Origin: Rhodococcus maanshanensis NBRC 100610
GTDB lineage: Bacteria > Actinomycetota > Actinomycetes > Mycobacteriales > Mycobacteriaceae
Reading direction: 5' to 3'
Length of the DNA stretch: 58,253 nucleotides
Assembly: GCF_001894865.1 (NCBI RefSeq)
Contig: NZ_BCXA01000047.1
Location: 1-58,253 of the forward strand
Part shown: positions 1 through 9,252 of the stretch, one piece after another
Position numbering within the stretch: position 1 is the first letter of the stretch
Layout of the letters: each line of letters opens with the position of its first letter
Made by a program: the position numbers and the translations under genes
The notes under the pieces: model-generated
Database searches by the model: none
Seen by the model: only the letters and a program-made list of their open reading frames with translations
What the model was told of the DNA's origin: nothing

Positions 1-248
1 TGCTCGGTAACCCACGAATCTTGTGAGTGAGGCCCCGGCCCGCAAGAGCGGTCCACAGCACCCGGCGTCCCTCGATCACGGCCGACCCGCCGGGCGCCGG
101 CCGCGATGTCAACGTGGAGCACGCGCAGCGCAGCGAGCATGAACGACGTTGACATCGACCCCCGCGCCGGCACATCCTCACCAACCGAGGGACGCCGACC
201 GGCCGGAGCGAACTCACGACAACTCGTGTGTCACCCCATACCGTCTAG
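1..248. repeat. Contig-end repeat, left copy (inverted relative to the right end)
   Basis: This stretch is matched, in reverse orientation, by 58003-58253 at the other end. The outermost 30 or so bases (GCTCGGTAACCCACGAATC and on) are nearly identical. Divergence is greatest around positions 45-105. The stretch 104-245 is again almost identical. Inside it lies an inverted repeat, CGATGTCAACGT (104-115) with ACGTTGACATCG (146-157). The repeat abuts the stop codon (CTA at 245-247 on the plus strand) of an IS30-type transposase remnant, so it is probably the non-coding 3' side of an insertion sequence. No credible gene is seen here. The short frames that appear in both copies are unlikely to be translated. 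Confidence 0.75.
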
Positions 249-560
249 CGGATCAACAGATCACGCAGACGCTCGGCTGGGGTATCCCAGTCGAGCGTTT
301 TGCGTGGACGGGTGTTGAGTTGGCGAGCGACGTGCTCGAGGACTGCCGGACCATAGACACTCAGGTCAGTGCCCTTCGGGAAGTACTGACGCAGAAGACC
401 ATTGTGTTCTCGTTGGTGCCGCGCTGCCAGGGCGAGGCGGGGTTGCAGAAGTAGACGGCATGTCGGTGGCCATCGTGAACTGCTTGTGCCGCAGCGACCC
501 ACGTAGGTGCGCGGGTCCGTACTCGGCGACATCCCCAGGGAACACACGGTCGTCGCAACC
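245..560 (-). pseudogene. IS30-family transposase, C-terminal remnant with frameshifts
   Basis: Read on the minus strand, this gives the typical C-terminal catalytic part of IS30-family DDE transposases, split over three frames: [11 protein letters not shown], then [18 protein letters not shown], then [18 protein letters not shown], followed by [18 protein letters not shown]. The shift between the second and third pieces falls near 401-410. Another shift lies near 460. Upstream of about 490 the similarity fades, so the N-terminal helix-turn-helix and most of the catalytic core are gone. The protein cannot be made intact. The remnant lies about 85 bp upstream of the IdeR box of the next gene. 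Confidence 0.8.
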
Positions 561-644
561 TCCCAATCGAAAGTGTTGCGACGACCGGCGTGAACCCGCC
601 CCGTCGCCCAAGGCGCGGACTCGCTTTCGCGGGCGGCTTGGCGG

Positions 645-663
645 TTAGGTTAGGCTCTCCTCA
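645..663 (+). promoter_or_regulatory. IdeR/DtxR iron box overlapping the start codon
   Basis: TTAGGTTAGGCTCTCCTCA matches the 19-bp IdeR/DtxR consensus (TTAGGTTAGGCTAACCTAA) at 16 of 19 positions, including the whole left half. It runs up to the A of the ATG at 663. No Shine-Dalgarno sequence separates the two, so the transcript may be leaderless and bound IdeR would block transcription. An ideR gene lies in the same window at 46856. Confidence 0.8.
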
Positions 664-1667
664 TGCGTTCACTCTTTCGTCTCGGCATCGCCGCCCTCGC
701 CGCCACCACCCTTGTCGGCTGCGCCTCCGACACCGCGAGCTCCGACAGCGCCGCGGACGGCGGCGGCGCCTACCCGGTCAGCATCGACAACTCCTTCGGC
801 ACCACCACCCTCGAGGCGAGGCCGGACCGGCTCGTCACGATGGGCTGGAACGCCCAGGACGTGCTCTACGCGCTCGGCCTCACCCCCGTCGGCCAGCCGA
901 AGTACGTGTACGGGGCCAACCCGAACGGCGTGATGCCATGGGCCGAGAAGTATTTCGACGCGGACAAGACCACGCTGTTCGACGATCCTCAGGCAGGCGA
1001 GCCGTCCATCGAGGCGCTGGCCGCGCTCGCCCCGGACGCGATCCTGGCGCCCTACGAGGGATTCGACAAGGCCTACTACGACAAGCTGAGCCGGCTCGCG
1101 CCCACCGTCGCCTACCCGGGCAAGGCCTGGCAGACCACCTGGCAGGACCAGACCAGCATCATCGGCGAGGCCGTCGGCAAGCCGGACGAGGCCGAGGGCC
1201 TGATCGACGGGCTGGGGAAGACCCTGGCCGACACCGCATCCCAGCACCCCAAGTTCGCCGGGAAGACCCTCGCGGTGGTGAACTTCGACACCGGTGCGGG
1301 CGAGGCCAACGTCTACCTGCCGACGGATCCGCGGGTCCAGGTCCTCACCGAACTCGGCTTCGTCAACGCCCCCGGCGTGGAGAAGCTCGCCGCGGACAAC
1401 AAGAGCGGCAAGTTCTACCAGGACATCTCGCTGGAGAATGTCCGCGACATCGATGCCGACGTCATCGTTGCCTTCACCGACGGCGCTACCGATCCTCTCG
1501 GCAACCCCGCCATCGCCTCGCTCGGAGCGGTCCAGCGCGGCTCGGCCGTGCTCCTGAGCGACCAGCAGGTCATCGCCGGACTGAGCAACGTCAACGTGCT
1601 CAGCATTCCCTGGGTGCTCGACAAGATCGTCCCCCAACTGGCGGAGGCCGCGAAGCGCGCCGGCTGA
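663..1667 (+). CDS. Iron-siderophore ABC transporter substrate-binding lipoprotein (FecB/FepB-like)
   Basis: A 334-residue protein of the class III periplasmic-binding family, which captures ferric siderophores outside the membrane and hands them to an ABC permease. An N-terminal lipoprotein signal ends in LVGC, with the lipidated cysteine at residue 20. Next comes the family pattern RPDRLVTMGWNAQDVLYALG, then the mid-protein IEALAALAPDAILAP segment, and a C-terminal LSIPWVLDKIVPQL helix. The length is normal. No permease or ATPase gene lies next to it, so it is an orphan. An IS30 remnant sits directly upstream, so a former operon may have been cut, or the protein may serve a distant transporter. 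The IdeR box over its start predicts repression when iron is plentiful. The ligand is unknown. Confidence 0.87.
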   Translation: MRSLFRLGIAALAATTLVGCASDTASSDSAADGGGAYPVSIDNSFGTTTLEARPDRLVTMGWNAQDVLYALGLTPVGQPKYVYGANPNGVMPWAEKYFDADKTTLFDDPQAGEPSIEALAALAPDAILAPYEGFDKAYYDKLSRLAPTVAYPGKAWQTTWQDQTSIIGEAVGKPDEAEGLIDGLGKTLADTASQHPKFAGKTLAVVNFDTGAGEANVYLPTDPRVQVLTELGFVNAPGVEKLAADNKSGKFYQDISLENVRDIDADVIVAFTDGATDPLGNPAIASLGAVQRGSAVLLSDQQVIAGLSNVNVLSIPWVLDKIVPQLAEAAKRAG

Positions 1668-2213
1668 GGCCGCACCCAGGCCAGGCGTACCGGTCTCCGC
1701 TCAACTCCCGCATGAGAATGGCTGTCGCAGTGCGAACTCGGGAGGCGGCAGTTGGCCAGACGTAGGGGTGGGTAATGGCACGCGGTGGTGGCTGCACTCA
1801 CCGCGGCCGCTGCGGTCACATGGCTGGCAGCCGGAGTGACAACAACTACTACGCGGTCGCCATGCAGTTCCGGAGGAGCGACGGTTCGACCTCCCACGGG
1901 GTGTGGGGATTGGGCGGCGGCCCAGTTCCCACAGAGGGACAAGCACTGACGGTGATCGCCACCGGCGCACCCCTCGTCAATGTGGACCAATCAGCCTGGG
2001 AGCACACCGTCTAGCCAGAGACCGAGATGCACTTTCCAGAGGATGCCAACGCGGTCAAGAAAGCTCGACAATGCCTGTCCTTCGAATCATGACCCCATGA
2101 GCGCCGCACCCACACCGGCGGTGGAGGCCGATCACGCAGACCTCAGGTGTACGTAGGAATCGCCGGGAAACCGTCGCCGACCCACCGGAATATTGATGCC
2201 AGAACCCACACAA
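1668..2213. other. Gene-poor stretch, no convincing gene
   Basis: I see no recognisable protein between the binding-protein gene and the HNH gene. A plus-strand frame at 1775-2014 (79 codons) and a second frame at about 1794-1950, whose start would encode an alanine- and threonine-rich hydrophobic stretch (VVAALTAAAAVTWLAAG), are open. Neither has a clear ribosome binding site or a familiar motif. The second could be a decayed signal peptide. Base composition here is more AT-rich and uneven than in the flanking genes, which fits relic DNA. Confidence 0.4.
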
Positions 2214-2236
2214 TAGAACGTGCGTTCGACTAGATT
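2214..2236 (+). promoter_or_regulatory. LexA SOS box plus -10 element of the DUF222-HNH gene
   Basis: TAGAACGTGCGTTCGA (2214-2229) matches the actinobacterial LexA operator TCGAAC-N4-GTTCGA at 11 of 12 defined positions. A -10-like TAGATT follows directly at 2231-2236, only 6 nt before the ATG at 2243. This implies a leaderless transcript whose promoter is covered by LexA. Confidence 0.72.
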
Positions 2237-2242
2237 CGGTAC

Positions 2243-3586
2243 ATGGAGCTCAGCGATCTGCTCGACCGACCACAGGACGTGGTCACCTGGCAGATCGACG
2301 AACGCGACCTCGTCGCACTGGTACCGGAGTTGTCGACGCGGATCCGCCAACTCGAAGCACTCCGGGTGCGACTGGTCCAGGAGGCCACCTTTCGCGGCGC
2401 GATCACCCTGACGGGTGCCTCCTCCGCCGTCAGCTGGCTCGCCGAATCATCAAAACTCACCCCCGCCCACGCCAAACGCGCGATGTCACTCGGCGCCGAC
2501 CTCGACCGCTTCCCCGACGTGAGATCCTCATTCGAGAACGGCGACATCGACACCGAGCAGGCCCGGTCGATCATCGGACTACTCCTCAAGGTCCCCGACT
2601 ACACCTCCGACATCAAGAACTCCGGCAACGGCGGAGAATTCGACGACCCCGCCGCCGAATGCGCCGACCAGTGCACCAAATACCTCCTCACCAACGGCGC
2701 CAGGGAGAACGCCGAGGACACCCGCAGGCGGGTCGCGGGACTGGCCTCGATGCTCCAACCCGACGACACGACACCACCCGACGACGAAAACGAGAAACTC
2801 AACGAGTTCTTCGCCTCCCGCACCGCCGGTGGCCGACTGCGCGTCAAGGGACACTTCGACAAGGCCACCGGCGAGCAACTGATGACCGCCCTGTCCGCAC
2901 TGTCCAAGCCGGAGCCCGGCCGCAACACCACCAGGGGCGAGCGCGAACCCGACTCCCGTTCCGCACCTCAACGGCGCGCTGACGCGTTCGCGGACATCGT
3001 CCGTCACTACCTCGATTCCGGCGCCGCCCCCGGCGAGGGTGGCGAGCGCCCCCACATGACCGTTTTCGTCGGTCTCGGCGACCTCGCACGCACCACCCGC
3101 GAGGCAGGCATCGAACCCCAGGACGCCGGCACATCCTTCATCCGCCGCGGCCCCGCCTGGATGCCCTGGCTCGGACCGATCGGCCTACGCCTCGCCGCCA
3201 CCCTGTCCTGCGACGCCTCGATCACCCCGATCGTGATGGACGACGACGGCAACCCACTCGACGTCGGCCGCACCACCCGCCTCATCCCCCGCCGACTCCG
3301 ACGCGCCCTCCACGCCCGCGACTGCGGATGCGCCTTCCCCGGATGCGGCCGACCCGCCGCCTGGACCGACGGTCACCACGTCCACCACTGGTCGAATGGC
3401 GGCGAAACCAAACTCTCGAACCTGGTACTGCTCTGCAGGTTCCACCACACCCTCATCCACAAAGGCGACTGGCAGGTCCACATCGGCGACGACCAGCATC
3501 CGTGGTTCACACCCCCACACTGGATAGACCACGAACGAAAACCCATCCCCGCCCACAACCGAGGTCAGCTCCCACTCGCCTGCTGA
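2243..3586 (+). CDS. DUF222 domain protein with C-terminal HNH nuclease (13E12 repeat family)
   Basis: A 447-residue protein of the family called 13E12 repeat proteins in mycobacteria. The N-terminal two-thirds is the helical DUF222 domain, with the typical AVSWLAESSKLTPAHAKR and SSFENGDIDTEQARSI segments. At about residues 355-405 lies an HNH nuclease module: CGCAFPGCGRPAAWTDGHH, then HHWSNGG, then CRFHH, with paired Cys and His residues able to hold zinc and the catalytic metal. It looks intact. The biochemical role of the family is not settled; DNA cleavage is inferred from the HNH fold. An SOS box lies immediately upstream, and known M. tuberculosis 13E12 genes include LexA-controlled members, so damage-induced expression is likely. 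The next gene, an MFS transporter, is 150 bp downstream and probably independent. Confidence 0.88.
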   Translation: MELSDLLDRPQDVVTWQIDERDLVALVPELSTRIRQLEALRVRLVQEATFRGAITLTGASSAVSWLAESSKLTPAHAKRAMSLGADLDRFPDVRSSFENGDIDTEQARSIIGLLLKVPDYTSDIKNSGNGGEFDDPAAECADQCTKYLLTNGARENAEDTRRRVAGLASMLQPDDTTPPDDENEKLNEFFASRTAGGRLRVKGHFDKATGEQLMTALSALSKPEPGRNTTRGEREPDSRSAPQRRADAFADIVRHYLDSGAAPGEGGERPHMTVFVGLGDLARTTREAGIEPQDAGTSFIRRGPAWMPWLGPIGLRLAATLSCDASITPIVMDDDGNPLDVGRTTRLIPRRLRRALHARDCGCAFPGCGRPAAWTDGHHVHHWSNGGETKLSNLVLLCRFHHTLIHKGDWQVHIGDDQHPWFTPPHWIDHERKPIPAHNRGQLPLAC

Positions 3587-3735
3587 CCCCACACCGCCGC
3601 GGTCACAATGGTGCACGGCACGACCCGAGCCATGTTATCGACCACATCGCACGACCATCGGCGTAGCGTCCACACTGTCCCGGGTGTTGCACGACGCAAT
3701 GGGGCGTCGACCGCGGGGCGCGCTAGGGGTCAGAG

Positions 3736-5181
3736 ATGGCACAGAGCGACACCGCCTTCGGCGGCACCGGGTCGGGCGCGGCGAAGGCGGACGTCGCCCA
3801 CGCCGTGATGTTCGCGGCGGCAGCCGCACTCGGCGGCTTCCTCTTCGGCTACGACACCGCGGTCATCAACGGCGCGGTCGGCGCCATCCGTGACCGGTAC
3901 GACATCGGTGCCGCCGGAACGGGACTCACCGTCTCGCTGACCCTACTCGGGGCCGCGGCAGGCGCGTGGATCGCGGGCGAGTTCGCCGACCGCCTCGGCC
4001 GCATCAGGGTGATGCAGGTCGCCGCTGTGCTGTTCATCGTCGGAGCCATCGGGTCCGCATTCCCGTTCAGCGTCTACGACCTCACCGCGTGGCGCGTGCT
4101 CGGCGGTGTGGCGGTCGGCTTCGCGTCCGTGATCGCGCCCGCCTACATCGCGGAGATCTCCCCCGCCGCCATCCGGGGCCGCCTCGGGTCCATGTACCAG
4201 CTCGCCATCGTCCTCGGCATCGCGATCTCCCAGCTCGTCAACTACGCGCTGTCCGAGTCGGCGGGCGGGGCTAGGGGGAAGCTGGCTGGGGTCGAGGCAT
4301 GGCAGTGGATGCTCGCGCTCGAGGCGGTCCCGGCCGCGCTCTACCTGATCATGACCTTCACCATCCCCGAGTCGCCGCGGTTCCTGGTCGCCCGCTCGCG
4401 CGAGGAGGATGCCCGCAAGATCATCTCGAGGCTGGAGGGCGGCGACCACGACGCGGTCACCGTGCGGATGAACGAGATCCGCGCCTCGCTGAGCGAACAC
4501 CGGACCAAGACGACGGTCAGGGAGCTGTTCTCGAAGCCGCTCGGAGTGGCACCGTTGGTCTGGATCGGCATCGCGCTCGCCGCGCTGCAGCAGTTCGTCG
4601 GGATCAACGTGATCTTCTACTACTCGAGCACGCTGTGGCAGGCGGTCGGCTACGGCGAGGACCGGTCCCTGTTCATCAGCGTCGTCAGCGCGCTGGTCAA
4701 CATTCTCGGCACCTTCGTCGCGATCGCGGTCATCGACAGGATCGGTCGCAAACCGCTGCTGCTGATCGGCTCGGTCGGCATGGCCATCTCGCTGGCCATC
4801 ACCGCGGTGTGCTTCCACACCGCCACCATCACCACAGACGCGGACGGCGACTCGGTGGCGACCCTCAGCGACACCAACGGCGCGATCGCCCTGGTGGCGG
4901 CCAACGCGTTCGTTTTCTTCTTCGCCTTCTCCTGGGGCCCGGTGGTCTGGGTCCTGATCAGCGAGCTCTTCCCGAACCGGGTCCGCGCCGCCGCGGTCGG
5001 CGTCGCCACCGCCGCCAACTGGGTCGCGAACTTCCTTGTCTCCTCGACCTTCCCGACGCTCGCGGACTGGAACCTCTCGCTCACCTACGGCGGGTACGCC
5101 GCGATGTCGGCGATCTCGTTCTTCGTCGTCCTGCGGTTCGTCAAGGAGACCCGCGGACGCACCCTGGAGGCGGCCGGCTGA
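3736..5181 (+). CDS. MFS sugar porter (glucose/xylose:H+ symporter type)
   Basis: A 481-residue, 12-helix transporter of the sugar porter family, predicted to import a monosaccharide with protons across the plasma membrane. All family signatures are present in order: GGFLFGYDTAVINGA in helix 1, the loop ADRLGRIRVM, PAYIAEISPAAIRGRLGS with QLAIVLGIAISQLVNY after it, PESPRFLV, QQFVGINVIFYYSS in helix 7, DRIGRKPLLLIG, WVLISELFPNRVRAAA in helix 10 and KETRGRTLE at the C terminus. It resembles the GlcP glucose permeases of related actinobacteria, but the substrate cannot be fixed from sequence. The start has AGGGGTC a few bases upstream. It converges on dxs with only 19 bp between the stops, and no strong terminator is visible there. 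Confidence 0.9.
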   Translation: MAQSDTAFGGTGSGAAKADVAHAVMFAAAAALGGFLFGYDTAVINGAVGAIRDRYDIGAAGTGLTVSLTLLGAAAGAWIAGEFADRLGRIRVMQVAAVLFIVGAIGSAFPFSVYDLTAWRVLGGVAVGFASVIAPAYIAEISPAAIRGRLGSMYQLAIVLGIAISQLVNYALSESAGGARGKLAGVEAWQWMLALEAVPAALYLIMTFTIPESPRFLVARSREEDARKIISRLEGGDHDAVTVRMNEIRASLSEHRTKTTVRELFSKPLGVAPLVWIGIALAALQQFVGINVIFYYSSTLWQAVGYGEDRSLFISVVSALVNILGTFVAIAVIDRIGRKPLLLIGSVGMAISLAITAVCFHTATITTDADGDSVATLSDTNGAIALVAANAFVFFFAFSWGPVVWVLISELFPNRVRAAAVGVATAANWVANFLVSSTFPTLADWNLSLTYGGYAAMSAISFFVVLRFVKETRGRTLEAAG

Positions 5182-5200
5182 TCACCGGCGGCCGCCCGGA

Positions 5201-7132
5201 TTAGCCGACGCCGGGACCAGCGCTACCCAGATCCGAGGACTCTTCCACCTCGGACCGGATACCGACGACCCAGCCGGTGATCTGGCGGGCCAGATCCTGC
5301 GCGGTGAGACCGAGCTCCTTGAGGATCTGATCCCGCGACGCATGGTCCAGGAATCGTTGCGGCACACCGACATCCCTCGAGGGCGTGTCAACGCCCGCGG
5401 CGCGCAGTGCCGCCGACACGCTGGAGCCGATGCCACCGTGCAGTCCGCTGTCCTCGACCGTGACGACCATGCGGAAGTCCTCGGCGAGCGCGACCAGCGA
5501 CTCGGGCACCGGCAGCACCCAGCGCGGGTCGACGACCGCGGCACTGATCCCCTGCTGCTCGAGCCGGACGGCCGTCTCGAGCGCCACCTCGGCGAAGGGG
5601 CCGACGGCGACGATCAGCACGTCGCCCGTGCGCGCCTCCGGCATGCGCAGCACATCCACCGTGCCGTCGAGTCGCTCGATCGCCGGAATGTCCTCGGCAA
5701 CAGCGCCCTTCGGGAACCGCAGCGCGGTCGGACCGTCGCTGACCGCGAGCGCCTCGGCGAGTTCCTCGCGCAGCGAAGCCGCATCCCTTGGCGCGGCGAC
5801 GCGGATGCCCGGCACGATCCCGAGCAACGAGAAGTCCCACATGCCGTTGTGGCTGGCCCCGTCCGGACCGGTGATCCCCGCCCGGTCGAGCACAATCGTC
5901 ACGGGCTGATCGAGCAGCGCCACATCCATCAGCAGCTGGTCGAAGGCGCGGTTGAGGAAGGTCGAGTACACCGCGACCACCGGGTGCAGCCCGCCGAGCG
6001 CGAGGCCGGCCGCGGAGGTGAGCGCGTGCTGCTCGGCGATGCCGACGTCGAACATCCGGTCAGGGAACCGGTCGCCGAAGGCCGCGAGGCCGGTCGGCCC
6101 CGGCATCGCCGCGGTGATCGCGACGATGTCCTTGCGGCGCTCGGCCTGGGCGACGAGCTCCTCGGAGAACACCGAGGTCCAGTCCGCCGCGGGCTCGGAG
6201 GTCGACCGCCCGGTGAGCGGATCGATGACGCCGGTTGCGTGCATCTGATCGGCAACGTGGTTCTCCGCATGGGCGTAACCCATGCCCTTGCGCGTCACCG
6301 CGTGCACGATCACGGGGCCACCGAAGGACTTCGCGCGTCGCATCGCCGACTCGAGCGCGGCCTCGTCGTGGCCGTCGACCGGACCCAGGTACTTGATGCC
6401 GAGGTCGGTGAACATGACCTGCGGGCTCACCATGTCCTTGATCCCGGCCTTCATGCCGTGCAGGAGCTGGTACGCGGCGCGCCCGACCCACGGCATCTTC
6501 TTGACCATCCGCCTGCTGTTGTCGAGCACCCTCTCGTAGCCGGGCTGCAACCGCAGCGCCGCGAGGTGATCGGCGAGCCCACCGATGGTCGGGGCATAGG
6601 AGCGACCGTTGTCGTTGACGACGATGACGACCGAGCGATTGCGGCCGGCCGCGATGTTGTTGAGTGCCTCCCAACACATTCCGCCGGTCAACGCGCCGTC
6701 GCCGACCACGGCGACCACGTGCCGGTGCTGCCCGGTCAGCTCGAAGGCCTTCGCAAGACCGTCCGCATAGGACAACGCGGCGGAGGCATGGGAGGACTCG
6801 ACCCAGTCGTGTTCGCTCTCGGCGCGGCACGGGTAACCGGACAGCCCGCCCTGCTTGCGCAGTGAGTCGAACCGGTCCATCCGGCCGGTGACCATCTTGT
6901 GCACGTAGGCCTGATGGCCGGTGTCGAAGATGATCGGATCGGAGGGCGAGTCGAAGACCCTGTGCAGCGCCAAGGTGAGCTCGACGACGCCCAGGTTCGG
7001 CCCGAGGTGGCCGCCGGTGGCGGAGACCTTCTGCACGAGGAAATCACGGATCTCCGTGGCGAGCTCCCGCATCTCGGCGGGGCTCAGCGCGCGCAGATCG
7101 GTGGGCGCCTGGATTCGAGAAAGGACACCCAA
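5201..7132 (-). CDS. dxs: 1-deoxy-D-xylulose-5-phosphate synthase
   Basis: A thiamine-diphosphate enzyme that condenses pyruvate and glyceraldehyde 3-phosphate in the first step of the MEP isoprenoid pathway, in the cytosol. Features in order are [46 protein letters not shown] (thiamine diphosphate/Mg2+ binding), GMGYAHAEN, then the transketolase pyrimidine domain with DVGIAEQHA and [15 protein letters not shown], and the C-terminal transketolase domain. I chose the TTG at 7132 (643 residues) because GGAGGGA lies 9 nt before it; the upstream GTG at 7156 would put that ribosome binding site inside the gene. With this start the protein begins near VLSRIQAP, as in relatives. It stands alone, divergent from glsA. 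Confidence 0.95.
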   Translation of the reverse strand: MGVLSRIQAPTDLRALSPAEMRELATEIRDFLVQKVSATGGHLGPNLGVVELTLALHRVFDSPSDPIIFDTGHQAYVHKMVTGRMDRFDSLRKQGGLSGYPCRAESEHDWVESSHASAALSYADGLAKAFELTGQHRHVVAVVGDGALTGGMCWEALNNIAAGRNRSVVIVVNDNGRSYAPTIGGLADHLAALRLQPGYERVLDNSRRMVKKMPWVGRAAYQLLHGMKAGIKDMVSPQVMFTDLGIKYLGPVDGHDEAALESAMRRAKSFGGPVIVHAVTRKGMGYAHAENHVADQMHATGVIDPLTGRSTSEPAADWTSVFSEELVAQAERRKDIVAITAAMPGPTGLAAFGDRFPDRMFDVGIAEQHALTSAAGLALGGLHPVVAVYSTFLNRAFDQLLMDVALLDQPVTIVLDRAGITGPDGASHNGMWDFSLLGIVPGIRVAAPRDAASLREELAEALAVSDGPTALRFPKGAVAEDIPAIERLDGTVDVLRMPEARTGDVLIVAVGPFAEVALETAVRLEQQGISAAVVDPRWVLPVPESLVALAEDFRMVVTVEDSGLHGGIGSSVSAALRAAGVDTPSRDVGVPQRFLDHASRDQILKELGLTAQDLARQITGWVVGIRSEVEESSDLGSAGPGVG

Positions 7133-7289
7133 CGAGATCGCTCCCTCCAGAGACACAGCAAGAACTGCGTGAACACGGCGTCGACACCGTGCCGACCGAC
7201 CCAGTCTACGGAGTCCGGATCCGACAACTGCCCGACGTCCCGTCCACCCGCGCGGCGCGACGGCGTTGCCTGCTCATTATGCCGAACTT

Positions 7290-7307
7290 CGGTGACCGAG
7301 GTCACCG
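7290..7307. promoter_or_regulatory. Palindrome in the dxs-glsA divergent promoter region
   Basis: CGGTGACC-GA-GGTCACCG has perfect 8-bp arms. It starts 10 nt after a -10-like CATTAT (7275-7280) on the plus strand, so it would overlap the transcript start of glsA, whose ATG is 22 nt further on. This fits a dimeric repressor site; the regulator is unknown. Confidence 0.5.
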
Positions 7308-7328
7308 CCGTGGACCTAGGCTGAGCCC

Positions 7329-9152
7329 ATGCGCAACGTCGTGGACGGCCTCATCGGGGAAGTGTTCGCACTGTGCCGGGAGAACCGCACCGGAGAACTC
7401 GCCGACTACATCCCGGAACTCGCCGCCGTCGCGCCCGACTCGTTCTCCCTGTGCATTGCCACCTCCGACGGCTACGTCTACGAGTCGGGCGACGCACACA
7501 CCGAGTTCACCATCCAATCCATCTCGAAACCGCTCACCTACGGTCTTGCACTGGCCGATCGCGGCCTGAGCGCCGTCGCCGAGAAGATCGACGTCGAACC
7601 GTCCGGGGAGCCGTTCAACGAGATCAGCCTCGACCCCGTCACGGAGCGGCCCCGCAACCCGATGATCAACGCGGGCGCGATCGCGGCCGCCTCGCTGATC
7701 GACGGGGACGATCCCGGGCATCGATTCGAGCGGCTGCGCCGGTGCTACTCCCGCTACGCGGGCCGCGAGCTCTCGCTCAACGAGGCGGTCTACCGGTCGG
7801 AGGCGCGGACCGGTCACCGCAACCGTGCCATCGGCCACATGCTGCGCTCGTTCGGCATCATCGCGGACGACCCCGACGCGGCCGTCGACCTGTACTTCCG
7901 GCAGTGCTCGATCGACGTCACCTGCCGCGACCTCGCGGTGATGGGCGCGACGCTGGCGAACAACGGGGTCAATCCGGTCACCCACGAGCGGGCCCTGGCG
8001 CCCGACCTCGTCGAACGGGTGCTCAGCGTGATGACCACCTGCGGGATGTACGACGCCGCGGGCGACTGGGTGACGCAGGTGGGCCTGCCCGCCAAGAGCG
8101 GTGTCGGCGGCGGCGTGCTCGCGGTGTTGCCCGGTCAGATCGGGATCGCGGTGTACTCGCCGCGCCTGGACGCCCACGGCAACAGCGTCCGCGGGGTCCA
8201 GGCGTGCCGGGAGCTCTCGAAGGAACTCGAACTGCACTTCCTGCACGTGACGCGGGCGGCCAAGTCCGCGGTCAGATCGAGCTACTCGGTCGCGGAGGCA
8301 CCGTCGAGGCAGCGGCGCGGGCCCGCCGAACGCGACTCGCTCGAGAAGTTCGGGCGCCGCGCGCGGATCTACGAACTGCACGGCGACCTGCTGTTCGCGG
8401 GCACCGAGACGGCGGTGCGCGAGATCACCGCGCAGAGCAACGAACTCGAGGCGGTCGCCGTGGACATCCGGCGGGTGGACGACGTCAGCGGGGTCGCGAG
8501 CAGGATGCTGTCGGACCTGTACGACGACCTCGGCGCCAAGGGCTGCCAGCTCGCGCTCGTGGACCCCGACGGCCTACTGGGGCACACCACCTCCGGGCTG
8601 GTTCCCGCCGCGGGCGGCCGGGTCTTCGTCGATCTCGATGCCGCGCTCGAGTGGTGCGAGGACACCCTCCTGGACCGGCACTGCGCGGGCGCAAGGCTGC
8701 CGGAGTCGATCACGCTCGCCCAGCACCCCCTCTTGTCGACGCTCAGCGCCGAGCAGTTCGACAGATTCGCGGGCGAGCTGGAGATCCGGACCATCGGCCA
8801 GGGCGAGGTGATCGTGCATCGCGGCGATCCGGCCGCAGGCATCTTCCTGATCCTCGCCGGACGGGTGAGCAACACCCTGCAGGGCGCGGACGGACTCCCC
8901 CACCGGATCACCACACTCGCGCCGGGCATGACGTTCGGCGAGATGCCGACGCTGATCGGGGAACGCTTCCTCGGCGACGTGCGCGCCGACACCGATGTTT
9001 GCTTGGCTGTGCTGCCGCCGGACCGTTTCGCCCGCCTCGGCGCCGAGGCACCCGGCCTCAAGATTGCGCTTCTCGAACGGTTGGCGGCGGGCGCATATGC
9101 CCAGATGGAGGCCGCGATCCGTTCGTTGGCGCCGCGCGGCCGCCTCGGCTGA
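7329..9152 (+). CDS. glsA: Glutaminase with STAS and cyclic-nucleotide-binding domains
   Basis: A 607-residue, three-domain protein. Residues 1 to about 310 form a serine-dependent beta-lactamase-like glutaminase that turns glutamine into glutamate and ammonia. The catalytic pair is Ser64/Lys67 in QSISKPL; the NPMINAGAI block and the [14 protein letters not shown] block are also present. Residues about 345-450 resemble a STAS domain ([15 protein letters not shown], then [13 protein letters not shown]). Residues about 470-600 form a cNMP-binding fold ([43 protein letters not shown]). Plain bacterial glutaminases have only about 310 residues, so the C-terminal half is probably regulatory or scaffolding. 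Whether it binds cAMP is uncertain: the phosphate-binding cassette is only loosely conserved. A palindrome lies at the promoter. Confidence 0.92.
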   Translation: MRNVVDGLIGEVFALCRENRTGELADYIPELAAVAPDSFSLCIATSDGYVYESGDAHTEFTIQSISKPLTYGLALADRGLSAVAEKIDVEPSGEPFNEISLDPVTERPRNPMINAGAIAAASLIDGDDPGHRFERLRRCYSRYAGRELSLNEAVYRSEARTGHRNRAIGHMLRSFGIIADDPDAAVDLYFRQCSIDVTCRDLAVMGATLANNGVNPVTHERALAPDLVERVLSVMTTCGMYDAAGDWVTQVGLPAKSGVGGGVLAVLPGQIGIAVYSPRLDAHGNSVRGVQACRELSKELELHFLHVTRAAKSAVRSSYSVAEAPSRQRRGPAERDSLEKFGRRARIYELHGDLLFAGTETAVREITAQSNELEAVAVDIRRVDDVSGVASRMLSDLYDDLGAKGCQLALVDPDGLLGHTTSGLVPAAGGRVFVDLDAALEWCEDTLLDRHCAGARLPESITLAQHPLLSTLSAEQFDRFAGELEIRTIGQGEVIVHRGDPAAGIFLILAGRVSNTLQGADGLPHRITTLAPGMTFGEMPTLIGERFLGDVRADTDVCLAVLPPDRFARLGAEAPGLKIALLERLAAGAYAQMEAAIRSLAPRGRLG

Positions 9153-9252
9153 ACCGCCTGCCACCCCGCCGATCCCACCCACGCTGTCGTACCCCGCGCC
9201 TACGCTCGAAAACTACGTTGCCGTCGACCGCAGGATCGGAGAAGGTACCCAC

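Noticed and set aside
1775-2014. 79-codon ORF after the binding-protein gene
   Set aside because: No ribosome binding site, no motif, and a competing frame across the same bases; kept only as part of the gene-poor stretch.
3943-4818. 291-codon minus-strand frame opposite the sugar porter
   Set aside because: Shadow composition (Asp/Arg/Gly-rich) and no motif; the plus strand encodes a complete MFS protein.
5036-6865. 609-codon plus-strand frame
   Set aside because: It lies antisense to dxs, is Arg/Asp/His-rich and shows no protein motif.
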